Assembly: GCA_031375105.1 (NCBI GenBank)
Contig: JANMHJ010000076.1
Coordinates: forward strand, 1 to 64,000
DNA: 64,000 nucleotides
Reading direction: 5' to 3'
DNA from: JANMDU01 sp031375105
GTDB taxonomy: Bacteria > Pseudomonadota > Gammaproteobacteria > Burkholderiales > Burkholderiaceae_C
Shown: positions 1-8,780 of the stretch, in pieces
How positions within the stretch are numbered: position 1 is the stretch's first letter
Layout of the letters: the number at the start of each line of letters is the position of its first letter
Notes under the pieces: generated by a model
Database searches by the model: none
Seen by the model: the letters and a program-made list of their open reading frames with translations, nothing else
Told to the model about the DNA's origin: nothing
Program-made: the position numbers and the translations under genes

Positions 1-133
1 AAATCCTACAAATCTTGAGCTTGACCATGTTTGAAAATGTCCCTATCAATCAACTACTTACAACAACCCCAGCAAATTTAAATCGGGATATAGAGCACAA
101 ACAGCTCTCTCTCCTCTGAAAAACGTTGGGACA

Positions 134-2398
134 CTACTGACCCTGTGTCTTTGCCAATACTCGACATTTCTCTAAAACGTTCCGTGCAATGTCGTAAAAG
201 TGAAGGTCTCTGGCGACACGTAGTAGAACATACGCTTCCTGGAAGAGGTCGGCTGGTTCAGCCGAAACATCGCAGGTGGCCGCGCACGAAATTCCCAATA
301 GAGCAGCAATAGGGCTTCTGGTGCGCTGGTGTATGTCCGCATAGCATGCCCACGCGATTCTTCTTCGCATCGGCTCGTCGCCAGCAAGCTTGAGAATCTG
401 CTCAGCCACGTCGCGAGCGTATTGCGAATGCCCCAGAACCCATGCCTTTGATGCCACAACGCGCAATGCATCGAGGTCAGACCAGTCTTGAGGCTCAAAA
501 GGGGATAGCAGACAAATCATCGCAGAATACTTTTTGATAAGGCCGAGACCTTCATCGTCTTGGGTAATCTGCGCTTCACGCTTTACCAAAAGATTCATTG
601 CTGAGATCAATCCCCTAACGTCTGACCCAGCCAGTTCATTGGGCAGTCTTGTCACTCCCAGTTCTATGACGGTCTGTTGAGACATCCAAATCAAGACTCG
701 TTCGAATAGTTTTTTGAATTCATCGGGAGGTAGTGGTTCAGCTGATTTCCTCGGAGGCCTCAACTTAGTGCCGGTTCCAACGATGTCCAAAGTTAGCGAT
801 ATGAGCATTGGTAAACCAAGCGCGCCAGCGACTTCGACGGAAAGCGCGTTCTCCAACGAACTGCGGGTCTGTGCATCATCAGAGTTTTTTGCCAAGTATT
901 GAATGACGCGCACAAGAGGAGGCTTGTACGACTCCAATTCATTTTTTAGCAGCAATTCCAACAGAAGATACCGGCGTATCACGAAGATAAGAGTGCGCAC
1001 TGCGCGGTCCTCGTACAAAGGACTGCCGCTTGCCCTAAGTGCAAGGCTGAGGGCGTCCTTTGGCCGCTGCCACGCAATTGCATGCAGTGAGGCGCAAAGG
1101 GCGCCAAAGTGAAGTTGACTGGGCCAGCTGCCCTCAATCGTTTGCAAAAAACTTGCGTAGTCAACCGATGAATGCCCCGGGAGGTTGTCGACAATAAAAT
1201 ACTGAAAACCAGTGAAGCCAACCTTCGACGATACAGGTAGGCTCGTCGAAACCGGAATCTGTTGGCATTGCTGCAAGACCCGAACCTCTGCGTCCAGTCC
1301 TAATGAGGGAGATTGGGGATAGAGTGCCTGCAGTCGATTCCAGAGCCGTTCTACCAGCCCGGAGTCCCGCATTTTGGTCGATGCCTCGAGCAAAGCTTCA
1401 AGAAGAGGGCTGTCAGTGAGCGAATCCAGGCACCCGGCAATCAATGACTTGGAGGTAGGCTCGTCGCCGCTGCGATAGGCAATTCGCGCAAAGCGCGCCG
1501 CCATTTCAGCGGGAAGTTTTTCGCCGCTATCGACAAACTCGCGCACCAATCGAATCGTGAGTTCGTCATCGTCGCTTCTGGCAGCAACCTGCACCCTGAT
1601 TTGTGCCTTGAACTCTGGCTCTAACTCCTCCGCGTCTATTTCTGCCAAAGCCTGTGAGAGTCGCCCACTTGCAGACAGCGCAACCCATCTTGGCGCTTTG
1701 ACCTTCAGGACCTCGTCTGATGCGTTCAATTCTGAGAAGCTTGCGAATGCAGGATAGAGGTGCTCAACCGCATTCAGCAGTTGCCTGTTCTCTTCTTTGA
1801 CGGGTGACATTTCTGAGGCGATGAGAACGATGTAGCTGTTAGATTTCCGCGCTATAGGCAAGACTCTCTGAGCAAGGTTCGCGATATGAGAGACCCAGAT
1901 ATCTTCTGCGAGGAAGGATGTGCTCCGACCTTGGATTTGGGACTGAATTGCAACGTCATTGCCACGGAAGATGCCTGACTCGGGAAATAGCAGCAAATGG
2001 CGAGCTCCAGCCTCTTGCGCGGCTGCAAGCGCAAGGCTGATTTCTAGTCGCTCGCACCGAACGATGTTGACCATTGAGGCGTACCGTTCGCGCTCCTTCT
2101 CCAGCATTGGGTCACCTCTCAAGTCGGTCACACCGGAGACCAGCATCTCAAAAATTTCTTCGTCAGAGTAATTCCACGCCAGTTTGGGTGGGGTAATGAC
2201 GGTAATTCCTTGAAACAAGGGCTTGCCTTCCGCATTCCGGCAAAAAATCAGCGCTGCAGCCATGCGACCCAAAACCTGACGAGTGCTTGCTCCGACAACA
2301 AGGTCGCCATCGCCCAGATGCAGAGGAGTGCCGTCCTTGAGGACTTCTCGTGGGTCAAAGCCCTTGAGCCTGTTTTGGGGTGGATTTTGGGTTGTCAT
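134..2398 (-). CDS. Large hypothetical protein, helical repeat-like C-terminus
   Basis: I do not recognise this 754-aa protein. The start is placed at the ATG at 2398, which follows a purine-rich GAGACGGAAA; an in-frame start 18 codons upstream is possible but encodes a charged, unlikely N-terminus. Residues about 30-250 look like an alpha/beta domain, with hydrophobic strands such as AALIFCRN and HLLLFPESG. The remaining 500 residues are Leu/Ala-rich helices resembling an alpha-solenoid or TPR-like array. No signal peptide or membrane segment is visible. The gene stands alone next to plasmid-derived genes in an accessory region. Function is unknown; a regulatory or conflict-system scaffold would be speculation. 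Confidence 0.7.
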   Translation of the reverse strand: MTTQNPPQNRLKGFDPREVLKDGTPLHLGDGDLVVGASTRQVLGRMAAALIFCRNAEGKPLFQGITVITPPKLAWNYSDEEIFEMLVSGVTDLRGDPMLEKERERYASMVNIVRCERLEISLALAAAQEAGARHLLLFPESGIFRGNDVAIQSQIQGRSTSFLAEDIWVSHIANLAQRVLPIARKSNSYIVLIASEMSPVKEENRQLLNAVEHLYPAFASFSELNASDEVLKVKAPRWVALSASGRLSQALAEIDAEELEPEFKAQIRVQVAARSDDDELTIRLVREFVDSGEKLPAEMAARFARIAYRSGDEPTSKSLIAGCLDSLTDSPLLEALLEASTKMRDSGLVERLWNRLQALYPQSPSLGLDAEVRVLQQCQQIPVSTSLPVSSKVGFTGFQYFIVDNLPGHSSVDYASFLQTIEGSWPSQLHFGALCASLHAIAWQRPKDALSLALRASGSPLYEDRAVRTLIFVIRRYLLLELLLKNELESYKPPLVRVIQYLAKNSDDAQTRSSLENALSVEVAGALGLPMLISLTLDIVGTGTKLRPPRKSAEPLPPDEFKKLFERVLIWMSQQTVIELGVTRLPNELAGSDVRGLISAMNLLVKREAQITQDDEGLGLIKKYSAMICLLSPFEPQDWSDLDALRVVASKAWVLGHSQYARDVAEQILKLAGDEPMRRRIAWACYADIHQRTRSPIAALLGISCAATCDVSAEPADLFQEAYVLLRVARDLHFYDIARNVLEKCRVLAKTQGQ

Positions 2399-3104
2399 TT
2401 TCCGTCTCTCTGGTCGGTTAGTTTTATCTCTTGTGCCTGATGAGCCATGCATCAGTAGGCACTAGTTAGCGTATGTGTTGCACTATAAAGCACGCCCAAC
2501 TGATAGCGCGACAGAAAGTGATGACTTGGCCTTGGGGTCGACTGGACGTCACTCACCTTCGTAAACATACTTCTTCTTCTGGCAAGCAGACATTCGTGAA
2601 TGTCTGTTGTTGGCTCACTCCGGCCTTTAACCTTTCGCACGCCAAAGTCCGCAATCGCTGCAAAGCCGAAATTGGAAACACGAAGGTCTTTTCAAGTCTG
2701 AAACCTGACTTTCGGCTCGCCGCCTTGAATTGCTGTTCCCGACGACAAAGCTGTTTTCGACACTTCGAACTCGATGCCAGATAATGGACGTACCGATTGA
2801 CTTCCCAAGTGAATTCGATGGATAGGCAAAACAGTGAATGAGGTCCGTGACCAACGGCAGCTGTACTCACAAGGCGCGCCGATTTGCAGCCAAAAAGAAT
2901 CAAAGGATGTTGTAAGGAATTTACCTGCAACCACTTGATATTAATGCACGCTTTCTTTCTGCTATTGACTGGGCTTGAACCGCTTCTACTCTTCAACTAT
3001 GGGAAATTTATGGCAAGTAAAGTCGTCACGCAATACCCCAAAAGTGTTTGTACTTTACGAGCCGATCCGCCTAGCAGAGGCTCAAGTCAAGTCGGTTTCC
3101 TTTA
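2399..3104. other. Gene-free stretch with one perfect hairpin
   Basis: About 700 bases between two minus-strand genes without a credible coding region. The short open frames here lack ribosome-binding sites and have unnatural composition. A perfect inverted repeat with 9-bp arms (CAGACATTC / GAATGTCTG, 2-bp spacer) lies at 2587-2606 and could be an operator or part of a terminator, although no T-run follows. The stretch may be the remains of decayed genes. Confidence 0.4.
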
Positions 3105-3962
3105 CTAAAGTGCGTGAAGTGATGTTTTCGACTCCACTTTGGAATTTTCGCCCAAGAGGAACTCAATAGCACCTTGGGTACCTCGGCTAAGGTCGATCGA
3201 AATAGCAGGTGGTTTTACTGGGACGAATAGGTTGCAATCACTTAAACGCTCGTCCAAGTCAAAGAGTGCAATCATCAAGGCGGGTATATCTTGTCCATCA
3301 ACTAGGTCAATATCGGGTGTTGAATCAACAACAAATCCATGCAACGCATTCGCGTTGTGAATAAATTTGCAAAGAGCTGTACGTAATTTTTTCAAAAGCA
3401 CTGGATGTAGTTTAATTTTTTTGTCTTTGCTCGCATAGAAGCTTTCTCTGCATTGAACTTCTTGCTTAGCTGCGGCCATAAGTTGCAATGGAATTGGTTT
3501 GTTAGGATCTCTAGGCCATCGATCATCAAAATTCCTTGTTGTTCCATAGGCCAATTCTTCAATATCAGAGCAACCATACGTAGTAATTTTCGGCAACCAG
3601 CCCTGAGCAATCAGATTTCTCGCTGCTAAGTCCTTATTGCGCTCTGATGTCGTGCCAGCTTCTTTGCGCAAGACTTTACTAGCGTAACGACCGTTCTTCT
3701 TCGGCGTGCCTTTTGAGTGATAGGGAGACCCATGTAGTCCCACATTGGTCTCCAACTCAGCGTTGGTTGCGTTAGATATTGATTTCGCAGTTTTCATCAT
3801 CCATTCTCGTGCCATCAGCTCTGAGGGTCTATGTCGCCCCTTTTTGAATTCCCTAGCATCGGCAAATAAAGGGTTTTTTGGAGTCTGAACACTTGAAAAT
3901 TTTGACTTCTGCGATTGGTCTTCCAATACATTTTCATGCACCACGTTTTTGATAGATTTCAT
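3105..3962 (-). CDS. Hypothetical protein, 285 aa
   Basis: Unrecognised protein. It has a long basic, Ser/Lys-rich N-terminal half (residues 1-115) and a more compact second half with alternating hydrophobic segments (about 180-260, including VDGQDIPALMIALFDLDERL). The ATG at 3962 is preceded by AAAGGC about ten bases upstream. There is no membrane segment or signal peptide. It is transcribed away from the plasmid replication genes at 4040-6732 and is relatively AT-rich, like its neighbours. It may be an accessory gene of the same former plasmid; no function can be assigned. Confidence 0.6.
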   Translation of the reverse strand: MKSIKNVVHENVLEDQSQKSKFSSVQTPKNPLFADAREFKKGRHRPSELMAREWMMKTAKSISNATNAELETNVGLHGSPYHSKGTPKKNGRYASKVLRKEAGTTSERNKDLAARNLIAQGWLPKITTYGCSDIEELAYGTTRNFDDRWPRDPNKPIPLQLMAAAKQEVQCRESFYASKDKKIKLHPVLLKKLRTALCKFIHNANALHGFVVDSTPDIDLVDGQDIPALMIALFDLDERLSDCNLFVPVKPPAISIDLSRGTQGAIEFLLGENSKVESKTSLHAL

Positions 3963-4039
3963 CGAATTTTTTGCCTTTGTTTAGTTGACTTGAAGTGCCT
4001 AAGCTCCGCACTTTAATCTCTTACCAGCGTATAAATGAA

Positions 4040-4405
4040 ATGAATCAAGTTAACGTATTTCTGCATTTGCAAAAGTGCCACGACGACCAAGTCATTGGTC
4101 CTGAAGAGCTAGCTGCCCTCCTCAACACCACGTACAAGGTGGTTTATAAAATCCATTCAGACTCACCAAGCAAGCTGCCACCGCGCCTCGTTGTATTTGG
4201 TAGAAAACTCTGCTGGCGGCTCGGAACTTGTCGTGAATGGATTCGCTCGTTGGAGGCCGCACAGGTAGGTGCATCACCTAAGAAAGCGACTGAGCGAGGA
4301 ACCCAGTTGAATGCAGACAAATTGGCGTCAAATGAGGTAAGACTCAAAAATACCCGCATTGGGCGACCCAGAAAAAATAGTCTTAGTGTGGGAGCTAGGT
4401 CTTGA
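4040..4405 (+). CDS. Small putative DNA-binding protein upstream of repA
   Basis: A protein of about 121 aa. Residues 15-65 (EELAALLNTTYKVVYKI, followed by a basic segment ending in CREWIRSLE) resemble the helix-turn-helix of AlpA/excisionase-type proteins that read a target and start with a short recognition helix. The tail is basic and low-complexity (GRPRKN). A GTG at 3995 is an alternative start, but the ATG at 4040 matches the beginning of the conserved-looking part. Its stop overlaps the TTG that opens the repA frame, so the two genes were probably translationally coupled. The likely role is control of repA expression or plasmid copy number, inferred from position. Confidence 0.5.
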   Translation: MNQVNVFLHLQKCHDDQVIGPEELAALLNTTYKVVYKIHSDSPSKLPPRLVVFGRKLCWRLGTCREWIRSLEAAQVGASPKKATERGTQLNADKLASNEVRLKNTRIGRPRKNSLSVGARS

Positions 4406-4851
4406 ATCAGCTATTTGAAACTTGTTTTCAGAGCGAGGCGATACGTGACAAGCAAAAAACACAAGCTCCCTCAGCGAAGCTCGATGCATTAATTGATGCC
4501 TGATTAAAAATTGCGAATGTCAGCGCGAAGGAATCATCTGAGCTTGCCTTCGTTCCTCGCTATCTTGCGATGATTTCGCTGCCTCATTCAAAGTCCAGCG
4601 ATTTGAAATATGTCATCAAAAGTCGATCAATGGAAATGACTTTGATGACTGCATCGTCTTATGGCTTGCCTTATGGATCGATTGCTCGCCTTATATTGAT
4701 TTTCCTAACGACTCAAGTAGTTGTTGCTAAGTCCCGGGAAATTGTGTTTGATGGCTCATTTACGTCTTTTATGAAGCATTTTGGTATAAGGGCAACCGGA
4801 GGGCGAAAGGGAAATATTTCTGGATTTCGAAATCAGCTGGAAAGCATCTTG
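4402..4851 (+). pseudogene. repA: repA plasmid replication initiator, 5' part (interrupted)
   Basis: N-terminal part of a RepA_C-type plasmid replication initiator (the family marked by LPHSK, GLPYGS and TGG motifs). Here one can read FVPRYLAMISLPHSK, then YGLPYGSIARL, then TGGRKGNISGFRNQLESIL. The frame opens with a TTG overlapping the preceding stop. It contains an in-frame TGA at 4501-4503, after which homology-like sequence continues in the same frame, so the gene carries a nonsense mutation or a sequencing error. It is then cut by an IS3-family insertion at 4852. Joining base 4851 to base 6202 restores one continuous frame into the downstream fragment, reading ESIL-STSIYTRYFGD. Confidence 0.85.
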
Positions 4852-4918
4852 TGAACCTGTCCCCGAAGTGTGGACACCAAAGAAATCTATTGCTGGGTTG
4901 TTCGCCCAGCGCGATTGA

Positions 4919-5911
4919 TCATATCTGAGCGGTCTCCTTGTTCACATTTTGGTCGACCTCTTTTGCTTGCCTGGCCAGCCACGCCTGCTCAAACGCTACG
5001 GGTGTCTGCATGCCTAAGCTGCTGTGCGCACGATCATGGTTGTAGTAACCGATAAACTCCAGCACGTCATGTCTTGCCTGCTCTCTGGTGTCATATTTCT
5101 GCCGATTGACGCATTCGACCTTCAGCGTGCCATTGGCTGACTCCATCGCTGCGTTGTCCCAGCAGTTGCCCTTTCTGCTCATCGACGTTTGCATGCCGCA
5201 CACGGCGGTGATATCCCGATAGTCGTGCGCTGCATACTGGCTGCCCCGGTCCGAGTGGTGAATCAAGCCCCGCGCTGGCTCTCGATTGAGCAAGGCGACG
5301 CGTAGCGCCTCCTGCGTGAGCCCTTGCGGCATTTGCTCATCCAGCGCCCAGCCAACGATTTTCTTGCTGAACAAATCCATGACCAATGCAGCAAATAACC
5401 AGCCCTCTTCGGTATGGATGTAGGTGATGTCAGCCACCCACGCTTTGTTGGGTGCATCTTGTGTGAAGCGCCGCTCCAAGATGTTGGGCGCTAGACCGTA
5501 GCCGTGCTTGCTGTCGGTGGTGCAAATCTTGTATTTACGGCGCAGCTTGCACTGCAAATCTAAGCGCTTCATCTCTTTGCCCACGCGCTTGTGGTTGACG
5601 CTAAAGCCCAGTTTGCGAAGCTGATCGGTCATGCGAGGTCTGCCGTAGCGCTGCTTGTGGCGAATGCTTTGTTGCTTGATGGCCGCATGCAAATCCTCTT
5701 GCGCCTTCGCTTTGGCTTGTTGAGCCTGACCTATCAGGCGGTGCTTGCTGGCGTAGTAGCCGCTTTTGCTTATGCCCAGCGCAGCGCACATGGCTTTGAG
5801 AGGCCAAATGCTCTTGTGCTCATCCATCCAGGCGTACGTCACAGCACTTCCCTTGCAAAGTACGCCGTTGCTTTTTTTAAGATGTCGCGCTCCATTGTGA
5901 GCTTTGCGCAC
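4919..5911 (-). CDS. IS3-family transposase OrfB (DDE domain)
   Basis: Catalytic half of the transposase, with an N-terminal HTH_21-like region and an rve integrase core. The DDE triad can be read as AWVADITYIHT (first Asp), HHSDRGSQY (second Asp) and GNCWDNAAMES (Glu). It ends shortly before the left inverted repeat. It is normally made as an OrfAB fusion by -1 frameshifting on the A7G run around 5871-5878, so the first residues of this frame are not a true start. It cuts and joins the DNA ends of the element. Confidence 0.93.
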   Translation of the reverse strand: MRKAHNGARHLKKSNGVLCKGSAVTYAWMDEHKSIWPLKAMCAALGISKSGYYASKHRLIGQAQQAKAKAQEDLHAAIKQQSIRHKQRYGRPRMTDQLRKLGFSVNHKRVGKEMKRLDLQCKLRRKYKICTTDSKHGYGLAPNILERRFTQDAPNKAWVADITYIHTEEGWLFAALVMDLFSKKIVGWALDEQMPQGLTQEALRVALLNREPARGLIHHSDRGSQYAAHDYRDITAVCGMQTSMSRKGNCWDNAAMESANGTLKVECVNRQKYDTREQARHDVLEFIGYYNHDRAHSSLGMQTPVAFEQAWLARQAKEVDQNVNKETAQI

Positions 5912-6132
5912 AGCGCTTTAAGACGGCTGATCTCTTCGTCTTGAGCACTGGCAGATGCGACAAATTTAGGCCGCTCACCCCGCCGCTCTTTGCCCACCCA
6001 GTTCTCCAGCGTTTGAACTGGCATGTCAAAGCTGCGCGCAACTTGCGATAGCGATAAGCCGGCCTTGATGACTTGCCCGACCGCATCTTGCCTAGTCTGC
6101 GACGTGTATTTCCTTTTGCTGCCTCTGGCCAT
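5839..6132 (-). CDS. IS3-family transposase OrfA
   Basis: A helix-turn-helix protein of about 97 aa that recognises the inverted repeats. Visible are the HTH region (GLSLSQVARSFDMPVQTLENWV) and the C-terminal leucine-zipper-like segment ending in LTMERDILKKA, a standard OrfA signature. The start is the ATG at 6132, five bases after GGAGG; a further upstream in-frame ATG at 6144 lacks such a site. It overlaps OrfB in the -1 frame, as expected for programmed frameshifting. Confidence 0.92.
   Translation of the reverse strand: MARGSKRKYTSQTRQDAVGQVIKAGLSLSQVARSFDMPVQTLENWVGKERRGERPKFVASASAQDEEISRLKALCAKLTMERDILKKATAYFAREVL
5871..5878 (-). promoter_or_regulatory. Probable -1 frameshift site (A7G) of the IS element
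   Basis: On the minus strand a run of seven A followed by G lies in the overlap of orfA and orfB. Such runs are the usual slippery sequences that produce the OrfAB transposase in IS3 elements. Confidence 0.7.
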
Positions 6133-6197
6133 TGGAACCTCCAAAAAATAAGTTGAAAAACTCTTTCTTTAGTGTCCACTTTTTGGGGACAAGCTCA

Positions 6198-6732
6198 CTT
6201 GAGTACATCAATCTACACAAGATACTTTGGGGATGTTCCAATTTCGTCGCTACACACAGTAGTTGCAGAGAAGACTGAAAATTGGTGGTCCGCAAGACAT
6301 GAAAACGGCCTTTACTCACGGCAGTTGCGTGTAACTATTGGAAACGGGCTTTTCAAAGACATACGCACTTCTGCAGTGCCTGTAGATATGCGTGCTTTGC
6401 GAAAATTAAAAGGTAGTTCCTTAGCGATCGACATCTATATTTGGCTGACTTATAGAATGAATTGTTTGAAATCTAATGCTACTCGCCCAATTCCTTGGAA
6501 TAGGCTGCGGGAACAGTTCGGTCCTGGGTTTCAAAAAGACTCTAAAGGATCAGCAAATTTCAAAAGAAACTTCAAGCATCAATTGAGCATGGTGCTTGAA
6601 GTCTATCCCGCTGCGAAAGTAGAGTGCTCAGAACTTGGGGTAGTCTTGAGGTCAGGCCCAACTCACGTGCCCAAAACTTATCCACGGAAAGCTGTGGATC
6701 ATCAAAGTTATCCACACATGATTTGCAGCTAA
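6198..6732 (+). pseudogene. repA: repA plasmid replication initiator, 3' part
   Basis: C-terminal half of the RepA_C-type initiator. Conserved features are ENWWSARHENGLYSRQL, then VPVDMRALRKLKGSSLAIDIYIWLTYRM, then IPWNRLREQFG, FKRNFKHQL and VYPAAKVE. These match the order known for this family (winged-helix-like DNA-binding region). The fragment is separated from its 5' half by the IS element and cannot be translated as an intact initiator. Its 3' end overlaps the DnaA boxes and first iteron, the usual arrangement of repA followed by oriV. Confidence 0.85.
6678..6716. promoter_or_regulatory. DnaA boxes at fossil plasmid origin
   Basis: A perfect TTATCCACA box lies at 6708-6716. TTATCCACG (one mismatch) lies at 6678-6686, and TGATCCACA (one mismatch) on the opposite strand at 6693-6701. 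Three DnaA boxes in 40 bases next to iterons indicate a replication origin. They overlap the end of the repA reading frame. Confidence 0.75.
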
Positions 6733-6805
6733 TTTACGCATGATTTGGAGCTGCTTTTTCCTAAGCTCACGCATGATTAGGAGCCAATTCACGTATGATC
6801 AGGAT
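6714..6805 (+). repeat. Four iterons of the plasmid origin (oriV)
   Basis: Four direct repeats share the core (C/A)(A/G)CATGATTxGGAGC with variants: CACATGATTTGCAGCT, CGCATGATTTGGAGCT, CGCATGATTAGGAGCC and CGTATGATCAGGATCA. The ATG of the cores falls at 6718, 6740, 6773 and 6795, that is, spacings of 22, 33 and 22 bp, which keep the repeats in phase on the helix. Iterons of about 22 bp directly after repA are the binding sites of RepA in theta-replicating plasmids. Confidence 0.8.
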
Positions 6806-6953
6806 CAAGTTGTATGCTAACATACACCGCAAGTCTATGATTTAATTGTGTTATTTAGGATTCAAGCTTGGCCTCTTGTATTATGTATTTTTACTTTTAA
6901 TACTGGTAGTTGATCTTTCGAAAATTGTGGACAACATCAAATACTGAAATTTA
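6806..6953. other. AT-rich stretch next to the iterons
   Basis: This gene-free stretch is clearly richer in A and T than its surroundings, with runs such as TATTATGTATTTTTACTTTTAA. Adjacent to iterons and DnaA boxes, it is the expected position of the duplex-unwinding element of the former plasmid origin. No coding region is seen. Confidence 0.5.
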
Positions 6954-8560
6954 GTGCGCCCGTAGGGGCGCAATAGCCAGTCGGCGGGGAGCATGCCTGC
7001 TCCCCCTGTCCTAGCTTCGCCTACGGCTACGCAGCCGACTCGACCCCCACTGGGAAACCAAAGGTTTCCCGCAGTTGCGGCTCCCTTCCTACATGCTACC
7101 AAGGGGTAAACGCTTCAATCAAAGACTTGTGCTTTGATTGAAGGCTCGGTATGCCAAGGTCGTGCGCGCATGTCTTCGGCTATTGGAAACGTTTCTGAAA
7201 CAGAAATTTCTTAAAAGACAGTAGCGCCGCGAAGCGGCTCTCCGCTTCGCAGCTACGCAGCGAACAAGCGAAGAGGCGAAATGAATAAGATAAAAACTCC
7301 CCCAAGCATCCGAAGATGCTGGGGGAATAGTCGCTTCATCAGCCGAAGTTGATGTCGCATTCAGGGCTTTAAAGACTTCCCAAAGTCTTCGCGTAGTAGA
7401 GCCACACTGCTTTGTACCAAGCGTTCGATTGCACTTCTCTTTTGCCATTCAAGGCAGCTCATGGTACGTGAGCAAGGCTTTCGGTTACGTGGCCAGCAGC
7501 TTTCGCCACTGGATCTCTTTGCCAGTTGCTGAATGTCTGCGAAGACATCCACCAACCCATACAAACATCGCGCAGTCAGTGCTGATCGCGCGAAGACTCC
7601 CTCAGTCTCAATCCCAACCTGCCAAGGTTGGGAGAGGGGCGCAGGCTGCCAAGCCTTTGCCCCCATCACTTTTCAACCATCACGCCTTTTCAGAGGCTTT
7701 CATTTCACTTTTTGCACGGTTTCAGCTTTCGCCACAAGAACACCCATTGGTTCTGCCCTTGTGGTCTGCCCCAGTCAATTACTCGACCTAGCACTACTCA
7801 CTGATCTCCCCCTCTTGCGCTTCCCCGGTGCCACCCGGATCATCAGCCGTCAGAGGTTCCCACGTTAGCCGTGAACTACTGCGCGTGACAACGCCGCCGA
7901 TCTCCATGTCAAGTCATCGCTACGCTTACCCTTTTCCTCGTTTCCGAGTACAGAGGTTTCGATCCCGCGAGATTCCAAAGCCGGTGACCTACCCGACCCG
8001 ACACTTCATCAACCTACCAATTACCAACCTGCGGTTAGCAACGGCTTCATCACACTCCACACAGCGACCTTGAAGGTCGCCGTTACACGCTTGAGCTATA
8101 CAGTGACCCAAGGTTTCCCAAGGTGCCGCCTGAGTCAGATTTCTCCGCTCAGGCCGATGGCATTTCTGCACACCATGACAGCCTACGTGTGTGGCACTCG
8201 TCGCGCTCTTACGATACGCGCCGAGGGTGGGTCTGGTTACCCACTTTCGTTTAACGGCAGGAACAACTTGCATTGCCTCAAGTTGCCCGTTTCCGTGTCG
8301 CCCATTCTCGATCTGGATAATTTATTTATCAATTCAGCGAGCCGTTGCCCGCTTGGGATTGGGTCGAAGATGTCGTTTCAGACATCAGCGCCCTTCGTAG
8401 CATGGCGAGCTCAATTACGAGCACCACGCTTCACCGTGCTACTGCTGATTGGCAATCAACAGTTCAACGCGTCCGCGTTAGTGAAATTTGACGTCTAGTC
8501 TTGGCGAGCCTGACATCCATGATGATCTAAGTGATCGTGTGGTTGTTGGCTTGGCAAGCC
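6954..8560. other. Dense array of perfect hairpins; candidate large structured RNA or single-strand DNA element
   Basis: About 1.6 kb has no credible gene but holds one perfect inverted repeat after another, mostly with 3-7-base loops. Examples: 6955-6972 (7-bp arms, loop GTAG); 6979-7040 (7-bp outer stem enclosing an 8-bp stem at 6986-7005); 7052-7070 (8 bp); 7113-7143 (12 bp); 7221-7256 (9+5 bp); 7298-7326 (6+6 bp, loop CGAA); 7372-7389 (7 bp); 7533-7548 (6 bp, loop GCGA); 7613-7632 (8 bp); 7636-7663; 8064-8080; 8227-8244; 8369-8386; 8466-8479; 8548-8560. Nested stems suggest a folded RNA or an element acting as single-stranded DNA. The left end begins GTGCG, like a group II intron, but no reverse transcriptase or domain V was found. 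Strand is undecided: one loop is GNRA on the plus strand, another is C(UUCG)G on the minus strand. Confidence 0.55.
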
Positions 8561-8780
8561 TTTGTGACCACTTAATTGTGTTGCATGCCGCTAGTTCTGT
8601 CGAGCTGAATACAGGAATCTCTTTTTGTCGCGGTGCGATTTTGGTCAAGCCCTATTGTTGCGGTAACGACTTCATTTTTCGTTGCACCGAAAAGACAGCA
8701 GTATGAGCCAAATTTTTAACAGAATGACTGATGATTTTTGCCTTTGATTTTGAGTGAGTGGCTGAGTAATCTTAGCCCTT

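Larger units (their letters stand above)
4852..6197 (-). mobile_element. IS3-family insertion sequence, 1346 bp, complete
   Basis: The ends form an imperfect inverted repeat of roughly 30 bp. The left end reads TGAACCTGTCCCCGAAGTG and continues with TGGACACC. The right end, read on the opposite strand, is TGAGCTTGTCCCCAAAAAG continuing with TGGACACT. Ends beginning TGA are usual in IS3-family elements. The element carries orfA and orfB on the minus strand with an A7G slippery run at the overlap, and is flanked by a CTTG duplication. Both reading frames are intact, so it may still be active. It sits inside the repA gene. Confidence 0.93.
4848..6201. repeat. 4-bp target-site duplication CTTG flanking the IS element
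   Basis: The bases CTTG occur directly before the left inverted repeat (4848-4851) and directly after the right one (6198-6201). A 4-bp duplication is typical of part of the IS3 family. It fixes the element boundaries at 4852 and 6197 and shows simple transposition into repA rather than rearrangement. Confidence 0.85.

Noticed and set aside
2553..2996. Possible 147-aa gene on the minus strand
   Set aside because: No ribosome-binding site, unnatural Cys/Arg/Ser-rich composition and overlapping frames on both strands; treated as non-coding.
7361..8498. Several open frames of 70-140 codons in the hairpin array
   Set aside because: They have no ribosome-binding sites, overlap each other in all frames and lie across perfect hairpins; a structural explanation fits better.
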